A stretch of DNA of 64,000 nucleotides from Vulcanimicrobiota bacterium (GCA_027307235.1 DAHUXH010000011.1:27501-91500); one strand, 5' to 3'; positions 30,629 through 40,238 are shown, counted from the first letter of the stretch. Translations and numbers: made by a program. Notes: a model not told the origin generated them from the sequence alone.

Positions 30629-31488
30629 GAGAGTCGCGCGTGCGCATCGTTCCGGCGAGCGAGGATGACGTTCTCACCTTTGCGCGTACGCGGTGCGGAA
30701 ACGAGCACGATGCGCGTCTGTATCTCGATCTGGCTGCGCAGGCGTCAAGCGGCGCGTGGGTCGCCAAAGACGACGAGACTCCGATCGCGATTGCGTTCGG
30801 CTACGCATCGGATGGCGAAGTGCAGTTGTGCGAACTGTTCGTCGAACCGAGCTTTCGCGGCAGCGGCATCGCGCGTGCGCTCTTCGAGCGCGTTTTCGAA
30901 GACGATGGCGATGCCCGCGCCGCATTGCAATTCGAACCCTCTGCGACGGGCGCGGTAGCGCTCTGCGCCCGCGCCGGTATCGCAGCGCATGCGCCGGTTT
31001 TTCGCGTCGCCGGAGCGATTCCGCGCGAAGAAGACCTGGCGCGCCTGGCGGCCGGAGAGTACCGATTCGGCGCCGGTCCGATCGATCTCGCCACGCACGG
31101 CTTTGCCGTGGATGGGCTCGACCGCGAGGTGCGCGGAACGTCGCGCCGCGCGCTGCATGCGATGCTCGCCGAACGTGCGAGCGGAATCGCGTTCACCTTG
31201 AACAACGAGCTCGTCGGGTACGCGTATATCTGGCCGAGCGGACGCATCGGTCCGTTCGCGGCCGCGTCGACGGCCTTTGTCGAGCAGTTCTTCGGCTTTG
31301 CGCTGGTCTCGCTGACGCGAACCTACGGCGCGTCCTGGTGTACGGCGTTGATTCCCGGCGCGAACGTCCGGGCGCTGCGGGCGATGCGCCGCGCCGCGCT
31401 GCGCGTGGAGCATGTCAGTATCTTCGCCAGCCGGGCGTTCTCCGGCGACTTCTCGCGGTACTTGGGATGTCACGCCCTGGCGTTCTAG
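30625..31488 (+). CDS. GNAT-family acetyltransferase-like protein (possibly two tandem domains)
   Basis: A 287-residue protein. The N-terminal half shows the GNAT acetyl-CoA site: LCELFVEPSFRGSGIARALFE, matching R/QxxGxG/A. The C-terminal half (about 155-287) has a similar length and a second beta-strand-rich region (GIAFTLNNELVGYAYIWPSGRIGPFAA) that resembles a degenerate GNAT fold, so this may be a tandem-domain GNAT. The acceptor substrate is unknown. It is the last gene of the DUF4446-to-rdgB run and overlaps rdgB by 4 bases. Confidence 0.75.
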   Translation: MRESRVRIVPASEDDVLTFARTRCGNEHDARLYLDLAAQASSGAWVAKDDETPIAIAFGYASDGEVQLCELFVEPSFRGSGIARALFERVFEDDGDARAALQFEPSATGAVALCARAGIAAHAPVFRVAGAIPREEDLARLAAGEYRFGAGPIDLATHGFAVDGLDREVRGTSRRALHAMLAERASGIAFTLNNELVGYAYIWPSGRIGPFAAASTAFVEQFFGFALVSLTRTYGASWCTALIPGANVRALRAMRRAALRVEHVSIFASRAFSGDFSRYLGCHALAF

Positions 31489-31555
31489 GATATGGCCGGT
31501 GGCAGCGTTGCATGATAGGGTGAGCGGTGGTCGGTCGCCAAAGGCGAGCGAGGTT

Positions 31556-31629
31556 CGGGACGTAGCTCAGTTTGGTAGAGCGCTAGCTTTGGGAGCTAGA
31601 AGTCGCTGGTTCGAATCCAGTCGTCCCGA
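31556..31629 (+). tRNA. tRNA-Pro (anticodon TGG)
   Basis: Acceptor CGGGACG pairs with CGTCCCG. The anticodon stem CTAGC/GCTAG encloses TTTGGGA, giving anticodon TGG. The T-arm GGTTCGAATCC is present. It is 74 nt with no CCA encoded. First of a Pro-Arg-His group. Confidence 0.96.
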
Positions 31630-31689
31630 TATTCCACCTCTTGCGCCGCGTGGTATCCTAACGTGGTGCCCTCGCACGGGTGCCCTTGC

Positions 31690-31763
<74 letters not shown>

Positions 31764-31789
31764 TATCTTCGCCCATCTTCGCACGACGC

Positions 31790-31864
31790 GGTGGCTGTAG
31801 CTCAGTTGGTTAGAGCGCTAGACTGTGACTCCAGAGGTCGCGGGTTCGAGTCCCGTCAGCCACC
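31790..31864 (+). tRNA. tRNA-His (anticodon GTG)
   Basis: Acceptor GTGGCTG pairs with CAGCCAC, plus the extra G at -1 paired to C73 that marks tRNA-His. The anticodon loop CTGTGAC gives GTG. CCA follows in the DNA (31865-31867). Confidence 0.96.
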
Positions 31865-31921
31865 CCAGTTTCCTTTAGCGGCGCAGTAGTGCGTCGCACG
31901 GCCCGCGAAAACGGAGAGGGC

Positions 31922-34744
31922 ATGGACGGCCAGGCGAAAGCGGCACAGCATGAGTTGCGCGACTCGCTCGGTATCATCGTCAGCGCCGTTGGCGCGGTCG
32001 TCTTGCTGTTTGTCTTGTGGCAGATTGCCACGTCGGGCGGCGGAGCGGATGAACGCTCGCGTTTGATCGATCGCGGCGCTTCCGATGATCGAGCGCACGA
32101 ACGCGAGTTTGCCGCGATGGGTCTCTATCGCGAAGAAACGGCCCTGCTGCGCGGACTCCAAGACTATCGCGATGCACAAGTAGGCTACGCGCAGCCGCAA
32201 CGGGCCGGGCAATTGCGCGCCGTGGTCGATGCGGACATGCGATCGCTCTTGAACGCCGTGGATCGGGTACAAAGCAAAGGGATCGATCTGCGCGCGCAGA
32301 TGGGTGCGGTGAGCACGGCATGGAAGGCGGCGCGACTAGCGCCGGCGATCGACGGGCTCGGCGAGACCACCGCATCGCTCACGGCGCTGTTCGATGCCAC
32401 CGCGGACACCTCGGGCTTCGAATACGACCAGTCCGTCGTCCTGCAGAATCTCGCGGACTTTCTGTTTTCCGGGCTGCCGAGGGCTAGCGAATCCGCGGCC
32501 GTGGGGCATGCGATCGCGTACAGCGCGGTGACGGGTCACACGATGACGCTTGCACGGCGCCTCATGCTCGCCTCCGATCTCACCTCCATGCGCACGAACT
32601 TCGAGCCCGACGTCACCGATAACATCGGCGACGTTCTTGCCGTCCTCGAGACTCGCGATCCGAATTTCGCGCCGGCCTATCGTCGAGCGGCGGCGATAGC
32701 AGCGGCGATGCCGCAGGCCGGTTCGAACCTGCGCCGTCTGCTGAGTACCCGGGTCCTCATTCCGGCCCGTCCGAGCGTGAGCTTGGCAGCCCTCGACACC
32801 CCGGCGCTGCGCGCGAGGCGCACCGCCGATGCTGCCATCTCCATCTTCCAAACCATTCTGCAGCGCGGTCTCGAACAGCGCGCCGCCGCAGATGCCCTCA
32901 AGGCGCGTGAACTCTACATCGCCGCGCTCGCGGCGGCGGTCGTGCTCGTCGGTCTCATGCTGATGGCGGGGCAGATCGTGGCCAGACGCGATCGTCGCGT
33001 GCTCGCCGCGGCGCAGCGCGAGTCGGAGACGCTCGCCGCGGAACTCGCACGCGAGCGCGCGGAGCGAGCATTGCGCTTGTCGGAGGCGCAGTTTCGCGCG
33101 GTCTTCGACGCTGCCGCGATGGGCATCGCCATTCTTCGCCCGAACGGCGATCTGGTCGACGCCAACGCGGTGTTTCGCGACGTCTATGGGAGCGATGCGC
33201 GCGCGTTGATCGCCGGACGAGCCGACGCGTTCGCCGATCTGATCGCAGGCGAACGCGACGTGCTGCACTTCGAGCATCAGGCATTTGGAGTCGATGGAAA
33301 AGAGACGTGGACCGACGTCTCGCTCTCGAAGGTCGCAGATGAACGCGGCGCGCCGATGTTCGTTATCTGCATGTTCCGCGACATGACGGCGCTTCGTCAA
33401 AGCCAGCGTCGCATCGAGCACTCGCAGACCCACGATGAATTGACGGGCTTGGCAAACCGGGCTGCGTTCGAAGAGCGGGTTCACGGGCGTTTCCTGGAAT
33501 CGGCAGCGAGCGTCGACGCGGTCTTTGCGGTGCTGTTCCTTGATTTGGACAATTTCAAGGAGATCAACGAATCACTCGGGCACAACGCCGGCGATTACGT
33601 GCTGGGACAAGTCGCACATCGCTTACGTATGGCCGTCGACGCCGACGACGTCGTGGCACGCTGGGGCAGCGATGAGTTCGCGGTCTTCGTCGGGTCGCTC
33701 GGCGACATCTTTCAATTGGAGAGCGTCGCGCGGCGCATCCTCAACGCGCTGACCAAACCGATATCGCTCGGCGGACGGTCGGTCTTCGTCACGGCCAGCA
33801 TCGGTATCGCCGTGGCATCGCGAACGAATCCGCGCACGGACGACGTCGTTCGTGACGCGACGGTCGCGATGGAGTTTGCCAAGAGCAGCGGGGGCGGACG
33901 CTACGCGATCTTCGATTCGCACATGGCGGCGCGCGCGCAGCGGCGTCTGCAGCTTGCCACCGATCTGCGGCTCGCCCTCACTCGCGGTGAACTGCACCTG
34001 GTATACCAGCCCATCGTCACCATCGGTGACGGCGTGCCCGTCGGCTGTGAGGCCTTGCTGCGCTGGAATCATCCCGTCGAAGGCCTGATGACTCCCGACG
34101 AGTTCATCGGCATCGTGGAACAGATCGGCATGGCCACGCCGGTCGGCCGTTTTGTCATCGAGAGCGCCTGCAGCCAATACGCCTATTGGATGCAGCGGCG
34201 CGGCAGCAGCGATCCCTTCGTGCTTCACGTCAACGTTTCTCCGTCGCAGTTGCTCGACCCCGATTTTGAAGCGCATCTCGTCACGCAAGTTCACAAACAT
34301 GCCATCCCGCCTGAGGTGATCACCCTTGAGATCACGGAGAATGTCGTCATCGAGGCCAGCTCGCGCGTGACGGCATTGATCGAGAGCCTGCGTCAGCGCG
34401 GCTTCAAAATCTGCATCGACGATTTCGGCACCGGGTATTCGTCGCTGCGTTATCTGCAACAGTTCAAACTGGACGCGATCAAGATCGATCGCACGTTCGT
34501 CTGCGGTCTGGATGGTGAACTCGCCAGCGAGCCGATCGTACGGACGCTCATGACCCTTGCCGAAGCGTTCGGCGTTCACGTCGTCGCCGAAGGACTCGAG
34601 ACCACCCGTCAGCGCGAGGAACTGCGCGCTATCGGCTGTCGCCTGGCGCAAGGCTATTTCTTCTCGCGACCGTTGGGCGCACAGGAGATGGTCGCATCGT
34701 ATCCGGCCATCCTCGGACGGGCGCCTCGCCCGGCAACGCTATGA
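31922..34744 (+). CDS. Membrane PAS-GGDEF-EAL cyclic-di-GMP protein (GSDEF variant)
   Basis: A 940-residue two-TM sensor. TM1 is at about 16-36, a periplasmic helical sensor follows (about 40-330), TM2 at about 334-353, a PAS domain at about 380-490, then GGDEF and EAL. The GGDEF signature is GSDEF (582-586), so cyclase activity is doubtful. The EAL domain looks complete: EALLRW (about Glu710), NVSPSQL, LEITEN, DDFGTGYS, KIDR, AEGLE and QGYFF. I predict a phosphodiesterase that degrades c-di-GMP, with GSDEF as a regulatory GTP site (inference). The start at ATG 31922 follows GGAGAGGG. Its TGA overlaps the next gene's ATG. Confidence 0.93.
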   Translation: MDGQAKAAQHELRDSLGIIVSAVGAVVLLFVLWQIATSGGGADERSRLIDRGASDDRAHEREFAAMGLYREETALLRGLQDYRDAQVGYAQPQRAGQLRAVVDADMRSLLNAVDRVQSKGIDLRAQMGAVSTAWKAARLAPAIDGLGETTASLTALFDATADTSGFEYDQSVVLQNLADFLFSGLPRASESAAVGHAIAYSAVTGHTMTLARRLMLASDLTSMRTNFEPDVTDNIGDVLAVLETRDPNFAPAYRRAAAIAAAMPQAGSNLRRLLSTRVLIPARPSVSLAALDTPALRARRTADAAISIFQTILQRGLEQRAAADALKARELYIAALAAAVVLVGLMLMAGQIVARRDRRVLAAAQRESETLAAELARERAERALRLSEAQFRAVFDAAAMGIAILRPNGDLVDANAVFRDVYGSDARALIAGRADAFADLIAGERDVLHFEHQAFGVDGKETWTDVSLSKVADERGAPMFVICMFRDMTALRQSQRRIEHSQTHDELTGLANRAAFEERVHGRFLESAASVDAVFAVLFLDLDNFKEINESLGHNAGDYVLGQVAHRLRMAVDADDVVARWGSDEFAVFVGSLGDIFQLESVARRILNALTKPISLGGRSVFVTASIGIAVASRTNPRTDDVVRDATVAMEFAKSSGGGRYAIFDSHMAARAQRRLQLATDLRLALTRGELHLVYQPIVTIGDGVPVGCEALLRWNHPVEGLMTPDEFIGIVEQIGMATPVGRFVIESACSQYAYWMQRRGSSDPFVLHVNVSPSQLLDPDFEAHLVTQVHKHAIPPEVITLEITENVVIEASSRVTALIESLRQRGFKICIDDFGTGYSSLRYLQQFKLDAIKIDRTFVCGLDGELASEPIVRTLMTLAEAFGVHVVAEGLETTRQREELRAIGCRLAQGYFFSRPLGAQEMVASYPAILGRAPRPATL

Positions 34745-37212
34745 AGACCGCCGACCCGCCCGCACACTTGAGAATCGGCGTCGCCGGGTCGCCCGCCGAT
34801 GTGCGCGACATCGCCGCGCTGCTGGACGGGCGATTCATCGCCGAAGCCTATGATTCGGACCAAACCGGCCTGAGCGCGGTGGTGGTTTGTCTGGACGCCG
34901 AGGGCAACCCTATCCTGCCGCTGCGCGATCCCCGGCTTCCCGTGGTTGTTTCGTCACGCGCGATGAATGTGGCGACGGTGGAGTATGCCACGCGCGTGGG
35001 CGCGCTCGACGTGGTGCTGCATAGCGACGGGGTCCATCTTCGCGCTGCGATTGAGCGCGCGTCGTCGCTGCTTGCGCCGCTGGACCGGGGCGCGATCGAT
35101 TCGGCTGCTCTGCGAGAAGAGCTGACCTTCAAATTGCTCGACCTCACGCCGAACTACGTCAGCGTGCGCGATCAGAGCGGACGGCTGGTGCTGGTGAGCC
35201 AATCGTTCGCGGATTTCCGCGGAACCACGGTGGAGGCGATGATCGGCGAAGCGATCGGCACCTTCACCACCAGCGCCGCCGAGGTCGAGGCGGAGCTCAA
35301 GGAAGACGCCGAGATCGCCCGCACCCGGCGTTCTCGCGTGGTGGAACGCGACGTCGTTGATCCCTCGGGGGCGGTACGCCGTCTGCATATCATCAAACGG
35401 CCGCTCGCGCTCGACGACGGAAGAAGCGTGCTCGTCATGATGGTCGCGACCGACGTGACGCGCCGCTACCGCATGGAACGTGCGCTCGAACGTGCCAACG
35501 ACTTCTTGGAGAACGTCTTGGAGACGATCACCGAAGCCGTCTTCGCATTGGACGAGAACGGATATTTCACGTTCGTCAATCGTCGCGTGATGGAACTGAC
35601 CGGCTTTCGTCAGCACGATCTCCTCGGATCGCCGTTCGCCGGTATCTTCAGCGATGCGTCGCTGCTCGAGGCTCGGCGCCATTTGGCGGCCGCCATCGGC
35701 GAGCACGGCAAGGAGCAGCACTTCGAAGCGGAACTCGCATCCGCCGATGGGGACACGCGCATCGTCGCCTGCAGCCTGGTGCCGCTATTGGACGGCGAGG
35801 GCCAGCGCGGTGCGGTCGGAACGGCGGAGGACGTCACCGATCGGCGCGCCTTCGAGCGCCAGATCGAGCATCTTGCCTATCACGATCCGCTCACCAATCT
35901 CCCCAACCGGCGTTTGCTCTCCGACCGCCTCCAGGTGGCGATGTCGCAATCGCTGCGCGACGGCCGCAAGATCGCGGTCATCTTCCTGGATCTCGACCGT
36001 TTCAAGAACATCAACGATTCGCTCGGCCACCGCGCGGGCGACACGTTGCTGCAAGAGCTCTCCGCGCGCTTGCGCATGTGCGTGCGAGCCGGCGACACGG
36101 TCGCGCGCATGGGCGGCGACGAATTCGTTTTTGTGCTGCCCGGAATCACCGACGAGTCGGATGCGATCGGCGTTGCCAACAAGATCCTCGAAGCGGTGCG
36201 CGAGCCGTTCATCATCGATGATCGCGCGTTCATCGTGACCGCGTGTTTGGGAATCAGCCTAGCCCCGGACCATGCGGCCGACGCCGATATGCTGATTAAG
36301 CAGGCCGATCTCGCGCTCTTTGAATCCAAGCATCGCGGGCGGGACGCGTGGCGCATCTTCGAACCATCGATGGACGCGCGCTCGATCGAATACTTGCTGC
36401 TCGAAAGCGATCTGCGCCGTGCCATCGCTGCGTCGGAGCTGCGTCTGTACTATCAACCGATCATCGACATGGAGACGGGGCGGCTGCACGCCTTTGAAGC
36501 GCTGGTACGCTGGCAGCATCCCGAACGCGGACTCTTGCTCCCCGATGAGTTCATCCCGCTGGCTGAAGAGAGCGGCATCATCTCGGCGCTCGGCGAGTGG
36601 GTGTTACGCGAGGCTTGCCGCCGCTGCGCCGATTGGCAGACGCGCGGCATCTTGCGCGCGCCGGTCGCCGTCAATCTCTCCGCGCACCAGTTCGACGCGT
36701 CGATCGGCACGCTGGTCCGCGAAGCCCTGGAATCCAGCGGCCTCGCGCCGGAATTTCTGGAACTCGAGCTCACCGAGAGCACGCTGATGCAAAGCATCTC
36801 GTCCTCGACGCAATCGATAGCCCAGCTCAAAGAGCTCGGCGTTCGGTTGTCGATCGACGATTTCGGCACGGGATACTCATCATTGAGCTACCTCGAACGC
36901 TTTCCGATCGCGGCGATCAAGATCGACCGGATGTTTCTCCCGCATGAGAGCGGCCACCGTGAAAGCGGCGTGATTGCCTCAGCGATCATCTCGCTCGCAC
37001 AATCGCTGCAGATAGAAGTGGTCGCCGAAGGGGTTGAAACGATCGCGCAACGTGATTTCCTGATCGCGCGCGGTTGCCGTCGCGGCCAGGGGTTCTTTTT
37101 CTCGGTGCCGCTGGAGGCCGACGACGTCGAGCGGTTAGCCGGCCGCGATGCCGGCCATCGCGCGTTCGCGCAGCACGCGTTTGAGTACTTTCCCGCCGGC
37201 AGTGCGCGGTAG
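34741..37212 (+). CDS. PAS-PAS-GGDEF-EAL cyclic-di-GMP protein (soluble)
   Basis: An 823-residue cytoplasmic protein. The N-terminal 110 residues look receiver-like (hydrophobic strands such as LSAVVVCLDAEGNPILPL) but lack a clear phospho-acceptor set. Two PAS domains follow (about 125-250 and 255-370), then a canonical GGDEF (458-462) and an EAL domain with EALVRW (Glu586), NLSAHQF, ELELTES, DDFGTGYS, KIDR, AEGVE and GQGFFF. Both catalytic sites appear intact. The ATGA overlap with the upstream membrane GGDEF/EAL gene implies coupled synthesis and perhaps a shared local c-di-GMP module. Its last 78 bases overlap the convergent acyl-CoA synthetase. Confidence 0.93.
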   Translation: MKTADPPAHLRIGVAGSPADVRDIAALLDGRFIAEAYDSDQTGLSAVVVCLDAEGNPILPLRDPRLPVVVSSRAMNVATVEYATRVGALDVVLHSDGVHLRAAIERASSLLAPLDRGAIDSAALREELTFKLLDLTPNYVSVRDQSGRLVLVSQSFADFRGTTVEAMIGEAIGTFTTSAAEVEAELKEDAEIARTRRSRVVERDVVDPSGAVRRLHIIKRPLALDDGRSVLVMMVATDVTRRYRMERALERANDFLENVLETITEAVFALDENGYFTFVNRRVMELTGFRQHDLLGSPFAGIFSDASLLEARRHLAAAIGEHGKEQHFEAELASADGDTRIVACSLVPLLDGEGQRGAVGTAEDVTDRRAFERQIEHLAYHDPLTNLPNRRLLSDRLQVAMSQSLRDGRKIAVIFLDLDRFKNINDSLGHRAGDTLLQELSARLRMCVRAGDTVARMGGDEFVFVLPGITDESDAIGVANKILEAVREPFIIDDRAFIVTACLGISLAPDHAADADMLIKQADLALFESKHRGRDAWRIFEPSMDARSIEYLLLESDLRRAIAASELRLYYQPIIDMETGRLHAFEALVRWQHPERGLLLPDEFIPLAEESGIISALGEWVLREACRRCADWQTRGILRAPVAVNLSAHQFDASIGTLVREALESSGLAPEFLELELTESTLMQSISSSTQSIAQLKELGVRLSIDDFGTGYSSLSYLERFPIAAIKIDRMFLPHESGHRESGVIASAIISLAQSLQIEVVAEGVETIAQRDFLIARGCRRGQGFFFSVPLEADDVERLAGRDAGHRAFAQHAFEYFPAGSAR

Positions 37213-38664
37213 GTCAGAGACGCGAAGAACCAGATCGGGGACCTTGTAATCGGCGAGTTTTCCTGCGATCGCCGTGCGAACCGCTTCGATCGGATCGGCG
37301 GGGAACTCGTGGCCTTCGGCGATCGTGACGCACGCGCAAGTCCGCTCGCCCAACACTGCATCCGGAACACCGACGATCGCGACCGCGTCGACCCACGGAA
37401 GCTCGCGCACGTGTTCTTCCACCTCGTTGGGATAGATGTGCATTCCGCCGCGGATGATAATCTCTTTTTGCCGGCCGGCCAGACGCAAACAGCCGTCGTC
37501 GTCGAGATAGCCGAGATCACCGGTACAGAGCCATCCGCCAGGAAGGAGAACGGCTCGCGTCTGCGCCTCGTCGCGGAAATAGCCGGGGAAGACGCCGGGA
37601 CTGCGCACCAATATCTCGCCGAATTCCCCGCCGTCGTCGCGGAATGTCAGTTCAACGCCGGGAAGTGGGCGGCCGACGGTGAGCGTACGCAGATCGATAG
37701 GGTCGTCGAAATCGGTGATCGTGATGCACGGCGACGCTTCGGTCATGCCCCATGCGATTTGAATATCGCAATGCAGGTCGGAACGAATCGCACGCAGGAG
37801 GCCCTCGGCGACCGGCGACCCGCCGATGATGCCGGTTCGCAGCGACGAGAGGTCGCGCGGCGCCCGCCGTTGCGCCGCCAACTCCAGTGTCAGCATGGTC
37901 GGCGTGCCGTGATGAATGGTGATCCGTTCCCATTCGCACAGATCGAGCGCGCCGCCGGCGGTGTGCTCGCGCATGAGAACGCAGCGAGCACCGGCGCACG
38001 CGGCGACGAGGATTCCGGCAGAAAGTCCGAAGATGTGCGTGATTTGCACGGCGAGCAGCAGCGCATCGTCGGCGGTCATGCGCAGCGCGTCGCGCGTGAC
38101 CTGCGCGTTCCACAACAGACCGCGATGGGTGAGCATGACGCCTTTGGGGGCGCCGGTCGTGCCCGACGTGTAGACGATCGCAAACAGATCGTCGGGCGCG
38201 ATGGGTGCGGCGTTTTGGGCGTCGATGGCGCGAGCTTTCGGGAAGAAGTTGGCGACCTCGTCGGCGTTGACGAGAATGAGGTCGTGCGGCAATGCCGCGC
38301 GAATCTCCGGCCGCATGCTCTCGGATACGAAAGCGTACCGGGCAGCCGCGTGCTCAAGGACGGCACGCATGTCGTCATGACCGAGCGAAGGGTTCACCGC
38401 GACGAAGACGACACCCGAGAGAGCGCATGCCCAGTACAGCACGATCGCTTCGATCTGGTTGGGAAGAACGACGGCGATGCGATCGCCCTTGCGCAACCCC
38501 GCTTCGTTGAACGAGGCCCATGCGCCGTAGGCGGCGCGCTGCAACTCGGCCCACGTCATGCGCCGTGTGCCGTCGGAGATGGCCTCGGCTGACGGCGACG
38601 TCGCGCAGAGGTTGCGAAGAACATCGGCGAGGGTCGCCGGTTCCCGCAGTTCGTTGACTCCCAT
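37135..38664 (-). CDS. AMP-dependent acyl-CoA synthetase/ligase
   Basis: A 509-residue ANL-superfamily enzyme that activates a carboxylic acid through an acyl-adenylate to a CoA thioester. Motifs: phosphate-binding YTSGTTGAPKGV, GMTEASP, YLDDDGCLRLAGRQKEIIIRGG, and the C-terminal catalytic lysine in TAGGKVLKR. The whole family length is present. Neighbours give no substrate clue; a medium- or long-chain fatty acid or an aromatic acid is equally possible. It is divergent from the tRNA-Lys pair. The 3' end overlaps the GGDEF/EAL gene by 78 bp, and the overlap encodes only the tails of both proteins. Confidence 0.9.
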   Translation of the reverse strand: MGVNELREPATLADVLRNLCATSPSAEAISDGTRRMTWAELQRAAYGAWASFNEAGLRKGDRIAVVLPNQIEAIVLYWACALSGVVFVAVNPSLGHDDMRAVLEHAAARYAFVSESMRPEIRAALPHDLILVNADEVANFFPKARAIDAQNAAPIAPDDLFAIVYTSGTTGAPKGVMLTHRGLLWNAQVTRDALRMTADDALLLAVQITHIFGLSAGILVAACAGARCVLMREHTAGGALDLCEWERITIHHGTPTMLTLELAAQRRAPRDLSSLRTGIIGGSPVAEGLLRAIRSDLHCDIQIAWGMTEASPCITITDFDDPIDLRTLTVGRPLPGVELTFRDDGGEFGEILVRSPGVFPGYFRDEAQTRAVLLPGGWLCTGDLGYLDDDGCLRLAGRQKEIIIRGGMHIYPNEVEEHVRELPWVDAVAIVGVPDAVLGERTCACVTIAEGHEFPADPIEAVRTAIAGKLADYKVPDLVLRVSDLPRTAGGKVLKRVLRERAMAGIAAG

Positions 38665-38722
38665 AAACTGCGACTTTCTTCGCAGTGTCGAGAAGGGGAC
38701 CTTCGGCGCACATCGTAACCGC

Positions 38723-38751
38723 TTGTCAAAGTGCCAACTGCCGACTACACT
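38723..38751 (+). promoter_or_regulatory. Sigma-70-type promoter for the tRNA-Lys pair
   Basis: TTGTCA (38723-38728), exactly 17 bases, then TACACT (38746-38751), 16 bases before the first tRNA-Lys nucleotide. This is the best canonical promoter seen in the window and shows that the organism uses a standard housekeeping sigma consensus. Confidence 0.7.
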
Positions 38752-38767
38752 GGGACGGTTCTGAAAC

Positions 38768-38840
38768 GCGCCTTTAGCTCAGTCGGTAGAGCAGCGGACT
38801 TTTAATCCGTTGGTCCCGGGTTCGAGTCCCGGAGGGCGCA
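38768..38840 (+). tRNA. tRNA-Lys (anticodon TTT)
   Basis: Acceptor GCGCCTT pairs with AGGGCGC (one G-U). The loop CTTTTAA gives anticodon TTT. The T-arm GGGTTCGAGTCCC is present. It is 73 nt, with discriminator A and no CCA encoded. Confidence 0.96.
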
Positions 38841-38848
38841 GAGAATAC

Positions 38849-38920
<72 letters not shown>

Positions 38921-38987
38921 CCAGCGTTCATGAATCCTCGCGGCGTTCTCGGCGCGAGGATTCTGCCGTTTGCGAGCAAGGACGGGC

Positions 38988-39977
38988 ATGGCTGAGACAA
39001 TCGGCGCACGCACTGCGTTGTACCACCGAATGATTCGCTTGATTGCAGGCCTGATCGCCGTATTCGCCGTCGGCGCGAACGCCGCCGCGCAATCGCAGTC
39101 GCAGTCGCCGTCGCCGGCGTCGTTCATGCGAGATCCGTACGCGATCTTTGCGCGCGCGCGTCAAGCCTGGGAAGCGCAAGCCTATCCCGACCGGATGGAC
39201 TACGACGTGGTCGTCCAGACCGTGCGCGACGGAACGCCGATCACCGAACGCTACGGCGGATACTACGACGCCGCGCACAACGTGATCGACGTCGATCCGG
39301 TCAGCGACTACGAGCGTGCGCATCCGGCGTCCGGACGCGGCGTGAAGTTCACCCTGGTGTTCATTCAAGTCGGGAAACTCGAAGTTCCGGTCGACGTCAT
39401 GGGCGTTCCCGAACTCGCACCGGCCTATTCGTTCGGGATCGCGCATTACGTCGCACCGCGTGCGTCAACGTCATCGGAACTCGTGCATCACATTCGTGAC
39501 GTGTACAACGACCCGTCCGCCCAGCCGACGCCGCTGGTCGTCACCAACGGCATTCCCGTCATCACCAGGGAAGAAGCGACGGCGCGCAGCTATACCATCA
39601 CCCTGGCCGGAGTCGAACTGCTCGACGGCAAGAGCGTCTATCACCTGAAATTGGTTCCCGTGCGCGACCCGCGCCGCTTTCGGCTGCGCGAGATATGGGT
39701 TGACACGAACACCTTTCTCACCTGGCGTCTGGTCAACGACGGGAACTTCTCGAACGGTCCGGGTAGCACGTCGACGTGGACGGTCGACTTCGCCACCGTC
39801 AACGGCGCGCAGTACATCGAACAAGAACACACCGACGCGAAAATGAAGTTCGAACACACCAATCTCGACGGCGCCACGATCCGATTCGAGTCGATCGCGC
39901 CGGAAGACGGTTACCACCTGCACGCGATGTTCTATCCACGTCCCGACCTCACCGTGCTGCGCGAACCCGGCGGCTGA
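38988..39977 (+). CDS. Uncharacterised secreted protein
   Basis: A 329-residue protein I do not recognise. A signal peptide follows the start (hydrophobic MIRLIAGLIAVFAVGANAAAQ), then a low-complexity QSQSQSPSPAS linker and a domain of alternating strands. The fold may resemble lipoprotein-localisation (LolA-like) or outer-membrane-sorting beta-sheets, but no motif proves it. I chose ATG 38988 for the AAGGA sequence about 7 bases upstream; ATG 39030, directly at the signal peptide, is an alternative. It stands alone between two tRNA groups. No lipobox Cys is seen. Confidence 0.6.
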   Translation: MAETIGARTALYHRMIRLIAGLIAVFAVGANAAAQSQSQSPSPASFMRDPYAIFARARQAWEAQAYPDRMDYDVVVQTVRDGTPITERYGGYYDAAHNVIDVDPVSDYERAHPASGRGVKFTLVFIQVGKLEVPVDVMGVPELAPAYSFGIAHYVAPRASTSSELVHHIRDVYNDPSAQPTPLVVTNGIPVITREEATARSYTITLAGVELLDGKSVYHLKLVPVRDPRRFRLREIWVDTNTFLTWRLVNDGNFSNGPGSTSTWTVDFATVNGAQYIEQEHTDAKMKFEHTNLDGATIRFESIAPEDGYHLHAMFYPRPDLTVLREPGG

Positions 39978-40061
39978 CGCGAAAAAATCCGCGCTGGACG
40001 AAAGGAAAAGCAGTCGGGGCGTGATATTTATGGTGGTCGCCGGCGCGCGATCACCGCTTAT

Positions 40062-40143
40062 GGGCAAGTGGCGGAACTGGTAGACGCGCTGGATTTAGGT
40101 TCCAGTGGGGCAACCCGTCAGAGTTCGAGTCTCTGCTTGCCCA
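40062..40143 (+). tRNA. tRNA-Leu (anticodon TAG)
   Basis: Acceptor GGGCAAG pairs with CTTGCCC. The anticodon stem CTGGA/TCCAG encloses TTTAGGT, giving TAG. A long variable arm (GTGGGGCAACCCGTC region) marks a class II tRNA. It is 82 nt with no CCA encoded. Confidence 0.96.
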
Positions 40144-40166
40144 TGGTGAACACAGCACTGCGACGT

Positions 40167-40238
40167 GCGGAAGTAGCTCAGTGGTAGAGCATCGCCTTGC
40201 CAAGGCGAGGGTCGCGAGTTCGAATCTCGTCTTCCGCT
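40167..40238 (+). tRNA. tRNA-Gly (anticodon GCC)
   Basis: Acceptor GCGGAAG pairs with CTTCCGC. The loop TTGCCAA gives anticodon GCC. CCA is encoded (40239-40241). It ends only 24 bases before the trigger factor start, so tig is probably released from a tRNA-mRNA co-transcript. Confidence 0.96.

Noticed and set aside
31462-31491. TTGGGA-18-TAGGAT as a promoter for the Pro-Arg-His tRNA group
   Set aside because: Both hexamers are weak and lie at the end of the GNAT coding sequence. Possible, but not supported enough to annotate.
39978-40061. TATTTA at 40025 as a -10 element for tRNA-Leu
   Set aside because: No acceptable -35 element 16-18 bases upstream; too weak to list.
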